A stretch of DNA of 64,000 bases from Strongylocentrotus droebachiensis (GCA_035222895.1 JAVYIG010001810.1:1-64000); one strand, 5' to 3'; positions 23,831 to 37,741 are shown, counted from the first letter of the stretch. The notes: generated by a model not told the origin, from the letters alone. Program-made: numbers and translations.

Positions 23831-26800
23831 TTGAAAAATCTCCATTTAATGTCTCTTTGAATCAACCTTAACCTTAGGCTGATCATACCAAGGGCCATGC
23901 TATAGCCTCTGCCAGGTCCCTCTCAGTGCGTGTGTGAACCAGCGTAAACCTTGTACTTGAAGGGATCCCATATGAAATCTGTTGGTTTGAAAAATAAAGA
24001 ACAGAGCTTCCATTTTATTTTTTGGTCTCAAGAACAGTGTGAACAGTGCTAACAATAATATATCTTGGAGTACATTCATTCAAATGTCTACAATTTCTTC
24101 CGAGATGAATTTTTTCCCTATCATACCATACCATACTATCATATCATATAATATACAAATATTGTCTAGTATTAAGTATTCTACAATTGTTGTAATATTT
24201 TACCTGTACACTGTATTGCCAATACTAACAAATGGAAAGGTTCACATTGTTTTTCCCCAATAATTATCTATAACATAACGATCTATAAATTGTATTATAT
24301 GCAATGCTCTACAATTTCTATGTGAATAAGTCACAGTACAGCATATATCAAATGAAATGACTTTCAGGAACAAAACAATAACAAAGTTGAGTTATTATCA
24401 TATATATTCTAAGTAAAGACAAATATACTCAAGAGTTTGGTTTGATCGGTCATTTTCATACCGTAAATATATTTCATGCAAAAACATCTTCTTTACCTGC
24501 CTCTTAATAAATCATTTCATTCTCCTGCTTTGAAAAATTGTATTTCAATAATAAACACTTTCAGAATACCAATACCACACATTACGTGTTGTTAGGTCAG
24601 GCAGGCCATAATGTTTACCCAACCTACATGTAGCAACAACTAATCCTTGCAATTTGCATCCTGACTACCGGAATTGAGGTACAATAATAGAAAACAGGTG
24701 AATGTACATGTAATAGCTCATCGCAAGGTACACGTACATGTACATGTATGTATACATTTGAATACATTTTGAAAATTGTCTACTACATGAGCATATTAGT
24801 CAATTATGATCCAAAAGCATCAATTTTTACATCCATTAATTGAAAAACTACATTGTACATGCATGCAGCACTTAATAGCCAGCAATAAAAAAAAATGGTT
24901 AAAAAAAATGGGGTAGGAGTCTTAAATACCTTGATCATTGAACACCCCTAAGTTTTTTTGTTACAATCCATCTACATTGTACATACCTCATAGATTTGCT
25001 GCTACTGTTACACTGGATCAAGTTGATCTACCACTTTTTCAAAGGATAATCAAGAGCCCCTTCTCACAATCGGTGGAGTACACATGCCATTTCTTCTTTA
25101 TCTTGACAGTGACCTTGTGCCTTTGCGTTGATTGTCATCAAGTGTCTACCTGCCCCTCTGAAAAATGAATAAGCATTTTAAGAATTATAAAATTATATCA
25201 AATATCTAACATATCATACAGATTACAGGATCAAAAGAAGTACATATTCTTACAATATTCCAGTACACTACATACATGTATGTGTAGGTGATAGATCAAT
25301 ATGTCTACATGTGTACATGATACACCAATTAGAAATTTCTTTGACAAAGCCAAAGAAATCCATGTTATGTAAGCAAAGGATATACAAATCTTCCAATAAA
25401 TATTTGCGAAAAGCATCTCAAGTATACAAAACAGTGATAATTACACAAATCTTGTGTATGTCAATATTGTTGAAGATGTACAGTACATGTACACCCTGTA
25501 TAGGAGACAATTCAAATTTCATAACAATGTGATTCAATCTCTGTATGACCATAAGATTGAATGTACATGTACATGTACAGAATACTACAAAAAATTGCCA
25601 CATTGAAGCTAATGTCAAAAGGACTTCACAGAGGATTTGAAAAGACTAAAATGTGATTTAAGTTCCATGAGCTGCTATGTAAAATGATTCAGCAGTGTAC
25701 TGAGTACTAGCACTATACTAAACGATTTTCTGTCACATTATAAGATATATTATACAAAGCAATATTTTTTAATTTTTAACTAACAATTTCCTACTCGATT
25801 TGGTTTTCCTACATTCTTGTATGGCTGGTAGTTTGTCTATCCACAACATGTACTCTCTAGGTGAAATTTTACAGGAACCAGTAGTGAATTTGATCTTTGT
25901 TTGCTTTATTACCTTCATGTATACAGTAGCAGGTAATTTTACAGGTACCATGCATTAAAATGCATATTTGCCCGGTCCGCAAACTAACAGTTTTGAGCGG
26001 GCAATATTTCCTGATAGTTTCTCTCTTTCGGGTTTCACCATTCACTTTGAGTACAAAGATTGTGTTCCATATTGAGCCCATTACGTATTGGCCCCATTAA
26101 ATATCCGGGACCTTTCAAACAGCTAAATCGCTGCAAAGTTTGAGCAGACTATCATGCGGCGCGGTAGTAGGGTATAGTGACCGTACGTGATTCACAAATG
26201 AATAGGTAATAATTATAACCTATTGCCCTTACTGAATTAGTGAAGGCAATACAGGGTGTATTACCTTGTTTCTCCCTCAAGGCCAGTAATATTATGACAA
26301 TCATGTTAAGCTCCAATTAATGACAGGTTATGCCAAACTATACCATTTGAGAACCCTTCATTCTAAATCTTCTACATACCGTAGGTGAATTTCACATATC
26401 TTGGGGGCAAAGAATGTGATCCATAATAGCTATTCATAACCATGTACAGTATCATCATGATATTCGAACTACATGTATCACATCAAATGCAATACATACC
26501 AACATATTTGATTTAGAGAGGCTGCGTTGTTGTGAGGAAAAATTTTTGTTAACATTTTTATTAACATTTTTATTTACATAAGGGTGGTGTTGATATGCTT
26601 ATTATTATTTACATAAATAGAAAATGAATTAATGTGACACCTACATGTACAGGGTGTATATCAAGATTTTTTTCTCAAAACTATTGCAGCTACAATGTAC
26701 CATTTAAAAAAAGGGAAGGCTATTTGCTTAGAAGTCAGGGTCAGCAAGACAACCATTACTGGAAGACATTGGAAGATCACATTACCAAAACAAAGTATTC

Positions 26801-27547
26801 AGAATTTTGAACCACATTGCTCACTTCATCACTGTATGGAAAGAGAATGACTACGGGTAGTCTGATTTGATTTTGTTTCTTTAAATATAGCCCAAAACAA
26901 TACTGGTACTATCTACATGTTCAGTGAGATGGAGAAAGGGAATGGCCCATAAATCGTAACTGATACCACTTAAATCTATAATGTAGCCTCACAGCTCACT
27001 GAACATTGTATAATAAATTGAAACAGGATTTTCCAAAGATTATAATTTTATACTACTCAAAATAGTAGGCTTTTGACCACTTCTAGTGAAGGTACAGGCC
27101 ATAGTTCATCCATACTTCAGAGTTGAAGCTGCCAGGAGAGGAATTTAATCTATTTCTTTTTATTAGTATACAAATGTTTTAATTTTCTGATTATACCTCA
27201 GATCAAAACCTGTTTTGCTTTAAAAAGTGATTTGAAGAAAGACAATCGCAACCAATTTCAACCAAACTACCCGGTAGTAAATTGAGCTTCAAATTTAGAT
27301 TGCATGTAAATGTCACAGATATTAAATATTTGAAGGAAATATGCATTTCTGAAACAATCCACCCTGTTTAGAAAGTTGGTTTTGGTTAATATCACTTATG
27401 AGAATATAATACTATCCTTTTTTATTCTGTAATACAGGTAGACCTATTTCTCTATGCAATGATACCCAATTGATTGTGGTGCTATTATTGAGAGTTATCA
27501 TTTTGAGAGTTTCACCAGTTCTTTTGGATAACAAGACATCTGTTTAG
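23831..27547. other. AT-rich DNA, no gene seen
   Basis: Many TACATGTA-type motifs (for example near 24735 and 25561). A possible exon on the minus strand near 25000-25165 was examined and rejected. No supported feature. Confidence 0.5.
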
Positions 27548-27840
27548 GTGCAGAAATCTACAATCACTATGGAAATGACGAACAAAGAAAGCGGACAAAA
27601 TATACAGTTCCTCATTCTACCCTCAACAATTGCTATATATGGTAGACAAAGGAACATCCCTTCACTGCTATTAATTAAAAATGTGTAGAACAAGATGCAT
27701 GTGACACCTGTTCTACAGATTTTTACATAATAGCAGTGAAAGGATGTTCCTTTGTCTACCATAGCAATTGTTGAGGGTAGAATGAGGAAATGTATATTTT
27801 GTCCGCTTTCTTTGTCCGTCATGTTCATTGTGAATTTCAT
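27548..27840. repeat. Long inverted repeat (foldback element)
   Basis: The left arm (to about 27692) and right arm (27709 onward) are near-complementary for about 125-140 bp around a 16-bp centre. Landmarks are ACAAAGAAAGCGGACAAAAT against ATTTTGTCCGCTTTCTTTGT and CTACCCTCAACAATTGCTAT against its complement. One arm recurs at 60241-60366, so this is a dispersed family. Confidence 0.8.
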
Positions 27841-29795
27841 TAATGTACATGTATGTACATTTTTTTTAGAATCAACATTAATATTAAGAGTCACTATTTT
27901 GTTTGCAACATTGTCACTTACATGTATCATGTTTCCCATTCAGCAGTATACTGCACATATTAAAGTTACAAAATCCATATAATTTAGGCACCAATGTAAA
28001 CAGAAATTCATTGGTTAAAGAATGTTATGCAATGCTATGCAAATGATGAATTAACAAACAACAAACTTTTAAAAGTATTCATACAATCATGTTGACGGAA
28101 AATTAAAATTAAAATTGCAGAATAGGCAAGGTCCTGAAGTTTGATGTCTTTTGATATTCTTGTCTACTGAAAACAAAGCTACATGTATTTAAATTCTGTA
28201 ATACAGCTTTTTGACAAAGCTTTCACAATAAGAGATAACATCATTTCCTACACTGCAAGACATAAACAATAAGGTGTCTTCATTTTTGTTGCCATGCATT
28301 AACAAATAGTGTTATGTTTTGAGCCTGAACTCATATCACAGAATGTTTGTTGTATGATTGCTAAATGTTGGTATTTTTATACACTCTACATGTAAAATGG
28401 ATATTCATTATTCAACATTTGAAAAGTTCTTTAATACAATAATATCTCTAGGGTTGATAAAATGTTATACTTCTATTCAACATTAACCACAAAAACATTT
28501 TTAGCTGTTGGGTGAAATATTTGCTCACTGTGTTAAAAAATGTTCTACTAAGAGTTGTTCAGTAATTGAAGTTATGAAAATAATACAGGTAATCACTATT
28601 CATTCCATATTGTTGTTAACCAATTGACCTAGCCAATGACTTTGACTCACTCCATATTTAAGAACATCATTACAATTTTTAAATATTGACTTTTGGATGA
28701 TGAATGAAGTTTATAATGATGAATTTCATGGCTGTTTGATGAACAACACATCAGCAACAACATCAAAATATAGAGTTGTTATATTCAGTGTACAACTGCA
28801 TGCTTCTGCTGCAAAGTATCAATAATGTTGTTGGATCATATAATATACCAACCTTTATAACAAGTTGAATCCATAAATAAAGAAAGATCAGAGAAAAAAT
28901 TGGTGAGAGTTTAAAAGAAATTAAAAAAAACAATAAGAAAGTTCAAAGAAATTGATTTAAAACAAGAAGAACAAAATTATTACAAAGTTGTAATCACTTA
29001 ACATTCACAACCAGCAATGTACAATACCCTGTAAGTCATTCTACTGGGACATAATTGTAAATCTCCATTTGTTTCACACTTTTAAAACAAAGTTTACAGT
29101 ATACCAGTCCCTTTTCTCTCAGAGCTGTACTAAAAAATATATTCAGAGAGCTCAATAGGTCCTCCAAAAATGAAGAGGTTCTATCATAGTCATATTACAT
29201 GTGTAAGTGTTGAATGATATTGGTCCAACATAACATCACTATACATGCCCAATCATCAATTCAAAAAATTGAAATTCATATACAGACTACAAATTTCAAA
29301 CATTAAAACCTTACATGTACTTATTACTTGTCTGAGTTTGTTCAAACTTTCACCAGCCTGCTTCTAAATTTTTAATGTTTCCTTCAGAGCATCTTACTTT
29401 TAGGGTTACATTTCCCATAAAAAAACTATTACTATCAATACTTGCTAATGGCTCTCATTACCTTTAATATCTTTACTAATTAGATAAAAAGGGTCACAAA
29501 ATAAGCATTAAAATTGTAACTTCAAACACTCTTTTGGTGTTGAATAACTTGAACATCAAGTGTCATGTGATGGTTTAAAGGCTTTAACCTTTTTACCAGG
29601 CAAGTCTTCAATAATATTCCAATTACCGGTATTTATACAATATCTTTTATTGTCATTAAATTGTTTCTGGAATTTAGTGCTGTGAGTTTAGTGTGTAATT
29701 TCCATTCAGTGCACACAGCCAGTTTATCTTTGCGTGTACACAGTTATAGTTCAATAGTTCAATAGTAGATGTATGTAATTAATTAAGCTTGTAAT
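27841..29795. other. AT-rich DNA, no gene seen
   Basis: No gene or bounded repeat was recognised. Confidence 0.5.
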
Positions 29796-29868
29796 ACAAT
29801 GTAAAGCGCATAGAGACATACCTTGTATAATGCGCTATAGAAATATAATTTATTATTATTATTATTAT
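29796..29868 (+). mobile_element. LINE/SINE 3'-tail fragment with ATT repeat tail
   Basis: AATGTAAAGCGCATAGAGAC, then GCGCTATAGAAATATA, then (TTA)n. Same family as 22506-22568 and 37511-37574. Confidence 0.65.
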
Positions 29869-29984
29869 GACATTTACCAAAAACAAAAGCAGTATTTCAG
29901 CTAGGTACATTTGTACATGTACAGTATGTTGTACAGTACATTTAAGACCAGCAATCCAGCGCGCATTCACAACAACCATTTTTC

Positions 29985-30768
29985 TCTGTAAAGTTGTTAC
30001 AGTAGTAACAGTACTGCACACAAAATCATCATGCTCATGGAATAGTCAGACCGCAATGATTGACATATTAGCGATTTTTTTTGCTCAGCAACATACAGAC
30101 CTTCGCGGACGCAGAGCACTCAGGTTTATGGCCGTCGCATACAGACTGCCCTCAATACAATACGTGGTTTCGCTTTTCGGTGAATGCGTACGTACATGTA
30201 TCTCTACGGAGGTATTGCATTTGCAATGCTATTAGGCAATTTTCGTAATGTAACCAAATTTAATGCAAACGTCTTTGTGAAGTGCCTCGATACTAAATAT
30301 TTCTTTCACCTGATAAGGATAATAGTATTTCAATAGACAGAATACAAACTGCATACATTAGTTGTTGCCAGTTCGACAAACATTAGGGGTATTTCGCAAG
30401 CTAATTGCGGACAGAGAATCTGCGGTTCGTGTGCAAAATCAAGAAGCTACTATAGTAACAGCAGGGTGATCGCTGAGGTACTGAAATCCAGAACGGGTTT
30501 TGGCCAAATCTATGGGCGTTCTCAATGACGCCCCAAGTGAATAAACAGCCAATCAGTGAGCTTGTACCAAAGATGGTTATGAGAATTTTGTCGTCTAATA
30601 ACGAAGGATGACGAATTTGAACGGGCGGATCTAGCTTCTTTTCTATGGCGTGGGCGGGCGGGGTTGACATTTGAAAAATCGCGCCGACCAATATTTCGCT
30701 TAGTGGGGGGTAGGGAGCACTAAAATTTGTTTTCAATTTGAAAAAAGTGCCAACCAATATATATTTTT

Positions 30769-30800
<32 letters not shown>

Positions 30801-31600
30801 GGTAGAAAGAACCTTGGCCAGCCAAAGGGGGGATTTAAACCTCCTAACCCCCCTAGATCCGCCCCTGGCACAAATGACTCTTCGGTGAGTTTTGTTTCTT
30901 CCGATTATTGTTTCTGAACAGTAACAACATGAATATGGATATAACATGAATTGTTTTAAAACTTGATGATAAATTATTGTTGAAATTTGATAAAAAGCCG
31001 TTTTGTGGCTTGGTCGAGACAAGTTGTGCTAGTCGTGTAGTCCCGTCTGTACTGTATTGCGTTGAAGGGAACAGGCCATTTTCGTAATGTAATCAAATTT
31101 AATACATACTGTACGTCATTGTGAAGTTCCTCAATACAAATTATTTCATTCACCTGTCTAGGATTCGCAATACCGGTAGTCAGAATGCAAACTGCAAAAG
31201 TGTGGCAACAACTAATGTATGCAGATTGGATTCTGTCTATTTAAATACTATTATTATTATCAGGTGAATTAAATAGTTTGTATCGAGGCACTTGATTCAC
31301 TTGGGGCGTCATTGAGAACGCCCGTAGATTTGGCCAAAACCCGTTCTAGATTTCAGGGCCTCAGCGGTCATCCAACTGTTACTATAGTATCTTCTCGATT
31401 TTGCACACGAACCGCAGATTCTAATTCCGCAATGAGTTTGCAAAAATTGCCTATTATTATTACCATGACGGCAAGAGAAAAGACTCAATGGCATTGGAAA
31501 AGTTGTAACTGTACAGGTGTAGTAACCATACTGCACACAAAACCATTGCGCTCGCTGGAAAGTTAGATCACAATAATTGGCATTATTTGCATGATGACAA
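29985..31600. repeat. Composite direct and inverted duplication with nested MITE
   Basis: Segment 30236-30535 reappears inverted at about 31180-31450. Landmarks are GACGCCCCAAGTGAATAAAC against TGATTCACTTGGGGCGTCAT, and the motif TTTTGGCCAAATCTATGGGC. Part of it also recurs in direct orientation (ATTTTCGTAATGTAA at 30239 and 31078). A second direct pair is about 29990-30075 and 31500-31590. The poly-G MITE at about 30620-30868 lies between the arms. Confidence 0.65.
30620..30868. mobile_element. hAT-like MITE with poly-G core, degraded left end
   Basis: The left end GGGCGGATCTAG and right end CTAGATCCGCCCCTG match the family at 1826 and 16269. No clean 8-bp duplication was found, and the left CAG appears mutated. 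The core contains a T run followed by a G run near 30765-30800. Confidence 0.6.
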
Positions 31601-31660
31601 GAGAAGAGACTCAACGGCATTGAATCAAAATTGTACAGTGTATGGAAATGATTATTCAAG

Positions 31661-33355
31661 GAAGTAGCAGTGGAACTTAAACTTTATTTTTAGACTGATG
31701 ACAGACATTTTAGTGAAATATTGACTTCAGACTCTTATAATCCTGAAAAACAAATGATTTTTTGTTCTTCGTTTATCTGTTGTGTAGTGGTGGTTTCGTG
31801 CCTATACACAGTCGCAGCACTATTCTGGATAATAATTTAGTCTGGTTCTGCATAATAATTTATCAAATATCTTCTACACATTCTTACTTTTTTTTAATTA
31901 TCTTCAGAAGCATTCATAGAATTCATTGCGTATCAACTATCAACCAAACTACATGTAACTCAAATGTCATACAAGAATGGTGTTGTTGTATTTTACAGCT
32001 ATTTTCAGTTCATTCCTTTTTCTTTTCAGGAGATTTTTGTACATTGTACAGTACATCAACCTTTAGGGCCAATTAAGTGTCATCATTGATTTGACGGTAT
32101 TGAAGGACTCAGATGGAGGAGTTATTATGTGGTTACTTAATTGGAAAATTGGAAGTAATCAGTTGCATCACAATAAAGAATACCAGGAGTTATACTGGCA
32201 TATACATGTACATCATTACATATTAGTAAAGATTTGTTCAATCAGAGATGCAGTCTTGTTTAATAGTTACCCTGGTATAGAAAATGTGAGTAACTCATAC
32301 CAACAAAATCATATCACTATTTGGCATACATACATGTACATGTACATGTACAAATATAAATGTGGTCAATGTTAACATTAATCCTTATATACCGGTAATC
32401 ATCTAGTGTATAAGTAAATGTTTGCATGTTTGATTTGGGTTTCTGAATATTTAACTACTATCAGCTTGCCAATTTGATAATTTCAGTAAAAAGAGATTCA
32501 AAAAAACAAAATTAAGTATTCTTTTTTTTATCAATATTTATCCTCAAACACAATTTTTTGAAAATCCTTGCAGAAATGTGTTTTAAATGACATCCTTGTC
32601 TTTCACATTATGATACAATTTAAGTGAAATTTTGTCATCAAATTTTTGGCAAATTTGGGGCTCCCAACACTTTAGAGGGGCTTTAAACTGCAAGGGAAAT
32701 GTTCACTATGGTTCATTGTACAAGATATGTACTTGGGGGTATGTATCTAAATTATCCATTGCAGGCAAATGATCAAGATCTTCTTTGCATGAGATTAGCT
32801 TTTTTACATTTTTGTTATAAGTTATTAAGGGGATGAGTTCAATAACTCATCCTAACGTGTCCTCCCAGTGGTTTAGGATGGAATCTTGTTGCGGATAGCA
32901 GACCAGCATGTTTCTTCTGATAGGGTCTTCTTGGATTGATTTTTTCCAGTAAGTTTTCTTCCACTCAAAGACCAATGCACTTTGTATACAAGTTGAATTT
33001 AGCTGTAATTGGGCAAGATTTTGTCTCTATACGTACGGGTTAGTGAGGGGAGGCTATGCAATGCAGTTTGTGTGTGATCACCCATCTCACCTCGCACAGA
33101 AGCTTCAAGAAAAGCATCAGATAAGCTGAAAGTACATGTAAGTCCTTCTATTTTGATGTTCTACAATTAATGTTATTTTCATAGTACCGGTATAAGAAAA
33201 TTAGATTCATTTTGTTTTCAATCATTTTTTTTTCTATATCATTTTGTCTAGATAATGAAAAGAAAGTAGGCAAAAATTATGGAGTAAATCTCTAATTGAC
33301 CCCCCCCCCCCCCCCACCCCCTCCATTGTGCATATGCCAAGGATAACCGTAAATG
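31661..33355. other. AT-rich DNA, no gene seen
   Basis: A 30-bp phrase TTTGGGGCTCCCAACACTTT plus AGAGGGGCTT at about 32654 recurs at about 40332, so it belongs to an unnamed repeat. A C run lies at about 33300-33315. No gene is supported. Confidence 0.5.
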
Positions 33356-33363
33356 TGTCTGTG

Positions 33364-33700
33364 CAGGCGCGTACGCGGGGGGGGGGGGGGGTTTGGGGGG
33401 TTAACCCCCCCCTTGGTATTTTTATGTGTATAAACCCCCCCAAAACCCCCCCCCTTTTGGATTTTTTTTATTTATTTTTATTTTTTTTTTATTATTAAAA
33501 AAAAAAAAAATCCCCATTGACTGACCAAAAACAGGTGACCTTACCCCCCCTCAACGGAGCAAAATGTCAAATTTCGAGGTCGAAACCCCCCCCCCCCCCC
33601 CCCCGCTTATTCAGCGGTCGGCTGAGTCGTTGCGAAATTTTCGGCCCGAATTATAAATGTTAAAACCCCCCCCTTGAAAAAATCCTGCGTACGCGCCTGT
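33364..33700. mobile_element. hAT-like MITE with poly-G/C core
   Basis: A 337-bp element with termini CAGGCGCGTACGCGGG and GCGTACGCGCCTG. It is flanked by a perfect 8-bp duplication TGTCTGTG (33356-33363 and 33701-33708). The interior has G and C homopolymers and the phrase TTATTCAGCGGTCGGCTGAG, shared with the element at 60611-60947. Confidence 0.85.
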
Positions 33701-33708
33701 GTCTGTGT

Positions 33709-35210
33709 ATGGGGAAGTTTGGCAAATGTCAGTTTTATTTCGAAATTCCCCATACCAGACAGTTATTTCTGTCTATTGGCGAGAGAGATGCCAAGGCCAA
33801 AGGTCTCAATGACTGCTTTGAGGATGATTGCATCTGTGCCATATTGTTAGCACTTACAATTACATGTACATGTACATGTACACTGAATTCAGTTCCGTCG
33901 TGAGTAATTCTCCTGCTCGTTTGCTTGGAGTGACAAGATTTTGCGTGTATTTGTAGTATCACGTTCTTCAATGGCAGTTTGCATTCTTTCCATTTGTAGA
34001 GGTGTACATCTATGGACTTATTTTCAGCTTATCTGTCCAGCTCCAGTTTGTGAAGCTACTGAACTGTGCAGGATGGGTATGGCGCTCATGCACACACAAA
34101 CTGCATTGCATAGCCCAGGGCTGCCAACCCTCCCGCATTTGGAGGGAGTCTTATGTCACCACACTCCTTCTCCCGCCGTCCCACCAGCTCGTAGCGGGAG
34201 ACTCCGCCACCACGCCCTTCCTCCTGCTCTCCCGCAAGCTCCTGGTTTATGAAAAAACCTCACGCCAGACGTGTAAAATAAACCAGCGTACTCGGGGGGG
34301 GGGGGGGGGGGGGGGGTGGGAACTTATTACCCTTCCCTGTTGAGCAACAAAAAATTGCATAAATATCTCCCTTGAAGCAGTTCCCCAAGTTGATAGCCCC
34401 GATAACCTCCCCACAGCCACACTCAGTCAGCTATGTATTGAGGCAGTCAGTGAATATGGAGGAGCCTGACGTAGTTATTTATCATGTTTAGATCTAGATC
34501 TATAGTATAGGCTACATGTAGCTAAGCCTAGGGCTAGGCCTAGTAGTAGTCTATATCTACTATCTACATGTAGCAGAACAACCATAACCATTGATTGATA
34601 TCAGACTTTTCAGAGACCAAAGGCAAAGCAAAGGCAAGGGCAGGCTTTCGGTCCAACATCAGGAACATGCAGGCTAGGTTCGCACTCATCGATTGACGAG
34701 TACTTGTACTAAAATGCATTAATTAACTGACTAACAAAGTTATAGTCTCATCTTCTTAGGCCTGGCGGCGCGGGCGCAGCCGGGCTCAATTCATTCAACC
34801 AATGGTGGTGATTTTGGGCTTTCCCCGCGGTACCATACCTACATGTACATGTAGAATCTAGGCCTACAATGTACATGTAGCTCTAGTCTGGATACTGCGG
34901 TTTCAAATAAGTAATGAAGCTATGATAAGAGGGGTCTATATAATCTACTACTCTTATTGACAATTAAGGAAAAACCAAAACAAACCTTACCTTAAAACAT
35001 CTCGAAAACACCATTTTAGCGGCTTCTGTGGCGTGGTCTGTCTCTGTATGAGGAGGGCATGGGCGACGGATCGACGATGAACTAATAGTAATAGACTAGT
35101 CTAGTTCTAAGCACACGCAGACCGCTATTTGTGACATTAAGCTGATCAAGTGTGTCTCATGATCTGACTCTCATCTCGACTCCAACTGACCGTCGACCCT
35201 ACGGCTATCC
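33709..35210. other. Repeat-rich DNA without a supported gene
   Basis: A CAGGGCTGCCAACCCTCCCG sequence near 34110 looks like a hAT terminal repeat, but no matching opposite end was found. A G run lies at about 34291-34318. Small reading frames here have no recognisable domain. Confidence 0.4.
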
Positions 35211-35410
35211 CCAGTGGCATATCTTAGGGTGGGGGGGGGGGGGGGGGGGAGAGGAGGAGGGGGTCCCTCACCTGGCCAAAAACCTGCTTTCAAATCAAAA
35301 TGAAGACGGGCGTCCTCCCCTGGGCACAAAAAAAGGGGGGGGGGTGGGGGTGTTGATTTTAAACAAAAAAGTAGTGCTCAATACCCCCCGCCCCCCCCTT
35401 CCCTCGTTGC
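35211..35410. mobile_element. Partial CAGTGG-type MITE with poly-G runs
   Basis: It begins CAGTGGCATATCTTAGGG, then continues into G runs and ends in C runs. It resembles the window's other homopolymer-cored MITEs, but no right inverted terminus or target duplication could be placed, so it is probably truncated. Confidence 0.45.
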
Positions 35411-35939
35411 TCGTGTGTCAATCACGGAACTTCCGTGATGTCCATCAGAAAGATCACATAATGTTGTTGTTTTATAGTTTTTATTGGCGTGTATATTTAG
35501 ACTGCAATAGTCTTTTCACAAGCTTGACGCAAACATTATTTCCTATAATTTCATCGTCATTTCTCTCCATCATAAACTTTAATAATGTTATATTCCGATC
35601 CAACGTCTATTCTGATTAAGAGTATAGCAATTTAGAACAACAGTCTTAGAAAAACATAAAAATTGACCGGTATAATAATAGGCCCAAATTATCCTATCAA
35701 AAAAAAAAGTTTATGGTAACGTAAGACTTTGGAACTGTTCCTTAGTTTATTTTAGCAGTGTTGAAACCGTCAATACCCATGTACATGTGGCTGTGTTTTA
35801 GATGAATGGTCGAAACTAAAATTTATGCTGAACAAATAAAGCGACCAAATAAATAAAATGTTAAGCTTTGCTTATGATTGCGGTCTCCTGCACTTTTCCA
35901 ACAGAATAGTTCGGATAATACTTTACATTTATGATAATA
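35411..35939. other. AT-rich DNA, no gene seen
   Basis: No supported feature. Confidence 0.45.
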
Positions 35940-36117
35940 TGTTATGGAAATAATAAGTTTCGTTATTATATGTACATATATTATGTACAAAAAACATTTT
36001 GACATTAAGAAATCATTGTTTGTTTATGTTGTATTATACCTTACATGTGTATTATGTTCTTTGTTATTCAGTTATATTTTATTTGGAAAAAATGCAGAAA
36101 TCAAATCAAATCAAAAA
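35940..36117 (+). mobile_element. Probable LINE 3'-UTR fragment
   Basis: AT-rich sequence ending TATTTTATTTGGAAAAAATG, then repeated ATCAA units. An (ATCAA)n tail after a TTTGGAAA motif is typical of CR1/jockey-like LINE 3' ends. A mirror case ends near 55736 on the minus strand. Confidence 0.4.
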
Positions 36118-37510
36118 TATACGATATAAAACGGGTGATAATAGTATAGATGCGCCTACAATTTCACATTATTTTATTCTGTTCGCCCCACGATACAATT
36201 TGATGTCTGAGAAAATTAGACTAACTTCCGGCAACATGAAAAAAAAAAAAATTACTGCGTATACTATAGTAGGTAGTCTTTAATAATGAACAGGTTACGA
36301 CGTTACATGGTTGAATGTTGAAACGAGATGTTGTATGTGGTCAATTTCTCTCTCTGACAAAATATACTGCCACATCTTTAGACACACGCAAATATTCCTC
36401 ATGCTCCCTAGGCCCTGCGGAGGGCTAAGTCAATCAGAGATTATTGAGACTTAATATAATATTTAATTTATTTCTGTTTTCAAGACTAGTACCATTTATC
36501 AATACATGTGTAGGCCATTTCACAATTATATACTTTCCACTTGAATAGCAACAATAAGCATTATCATAATTTAAGACCAACAAAATATATATTATTACAT
36601 TAGCAAACCAAGGAATTTGTTTTTTCCAATACAAATATCCTTATTCCTGTACATGAACTTCAAATTGGCTACTTGCCTGGTTGCTGCAGAAAGAATAGAT
36701 ACGTATGTGGCTTACGTCATCATAAAGCTTGGCCTTTTCTAAAAACATACTTATAATTGTACTTTGATGATTGTGAATAAGCAAGGAATCTATAACAATA
36801 AATAACAAAAGATTGTTATTGATATGTATATTATCAAACAGTATTTATGTCAGTATTTTGAAGGGTACGACATTTAAAACGTGTACCAATATCTAAACAA
36901 AAATATTAGATTTACGTCAAATTGGCCACATTTAACACCCTTGTGTACACATATAATTACGACTCAATGCTATTGATACAATACCTATCACATGTTGGAT
37001 ATTTTGTAAAAGCAGTACGATATGCATTGTGCAATTATTCCACAATATCTCAATACGTCATTGAGAACGCGGATCATATCGCCTGGTTTGAACAAGTATT
37101 GTTAAAGATATTCCAATTCAAATTTTGACTCTGTAGCCAAATTTTGTATGATATTAAAGGAATAAACCTACCTCATGAAACGGGAACTTGTAGGTACTTA
37201 TGTCTAGTAATGTTTCAATGGGTACAGGGGTGAGAAGGAAAATAGAGGAAATTGAGTTTTATGGAACATATTGCACAAAACAGAGGTATGAAGAGCTGCA
37301 TCATGGAGGAAATCGTGAGAATTTGCCACTTTGTTTTGATGGAGGATAGTTTTAAAATTCCTAAATGTTATCCTTTATTGTCAATTTGATATAAGTATTC
37401 ACTCCAATGAAGGAAGTCTGTTTGTCTAACCCAGGCCTATAAATTACTTGTTTTTCTCACTTTGTTTTCAATGAATCCAATGAATCCAATGACCAGGGTA
37501 ATAGTATATT
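36118..37510. other. AT-rich DNA, no gene seen
   Basis: No supported feature. Confidence 0.5.
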
Positions 37511-37574
37511 TGTAAAGCGCTTAGAGACATTTGTATTTAGCGCTATATAAAAATTAAATATTATTATTATTATG
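37511..37574 (+). mobile_element. LINE/SINE 3'-tail fragment with ATT repeat tail
   Basis: TGTAAAGCGCTTAGAGACAT, then TTTAGCGCTATATAAAAATT, then (ATT)n. It is the best-preserved of the three copies in this window. Confidence 0.7.
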
Positions 37575-37741
37575 GTCGCAGAACTCAATCAGCTGACTGG
37601 TTTGGCTGCCATCCTGCGATTTCCAATGCCTGATATAGAAGACGACGACAGCTCCGATTCAGACGACGATTGATGACGACCACTTTATCGGACTACCGGT
37701 ATAAAACTTTTCATTCACCCACCGGTGACTTAACGATTTAA

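Noticed and set aside
24960-25165. Minus-strand exon-like segment with only UGA stops in one frame, suggestive of a selenoprotein
   Set aside because: There is no recognisable selenoprotein domain or SECIS-like element, and the frame soon ends in TAA. The skew towards UGA can arise by chance.
27544-27982. Overlapping 131- and 76-codon frames sharing similar peptides
   Set aside because: Both are products of the palindromic foldback element.
34110-34280. Complete hAT element starting CAGGGCTGCCAAC
   Set aside because: No matching right terminus or 8-bp duplication was found within reach.
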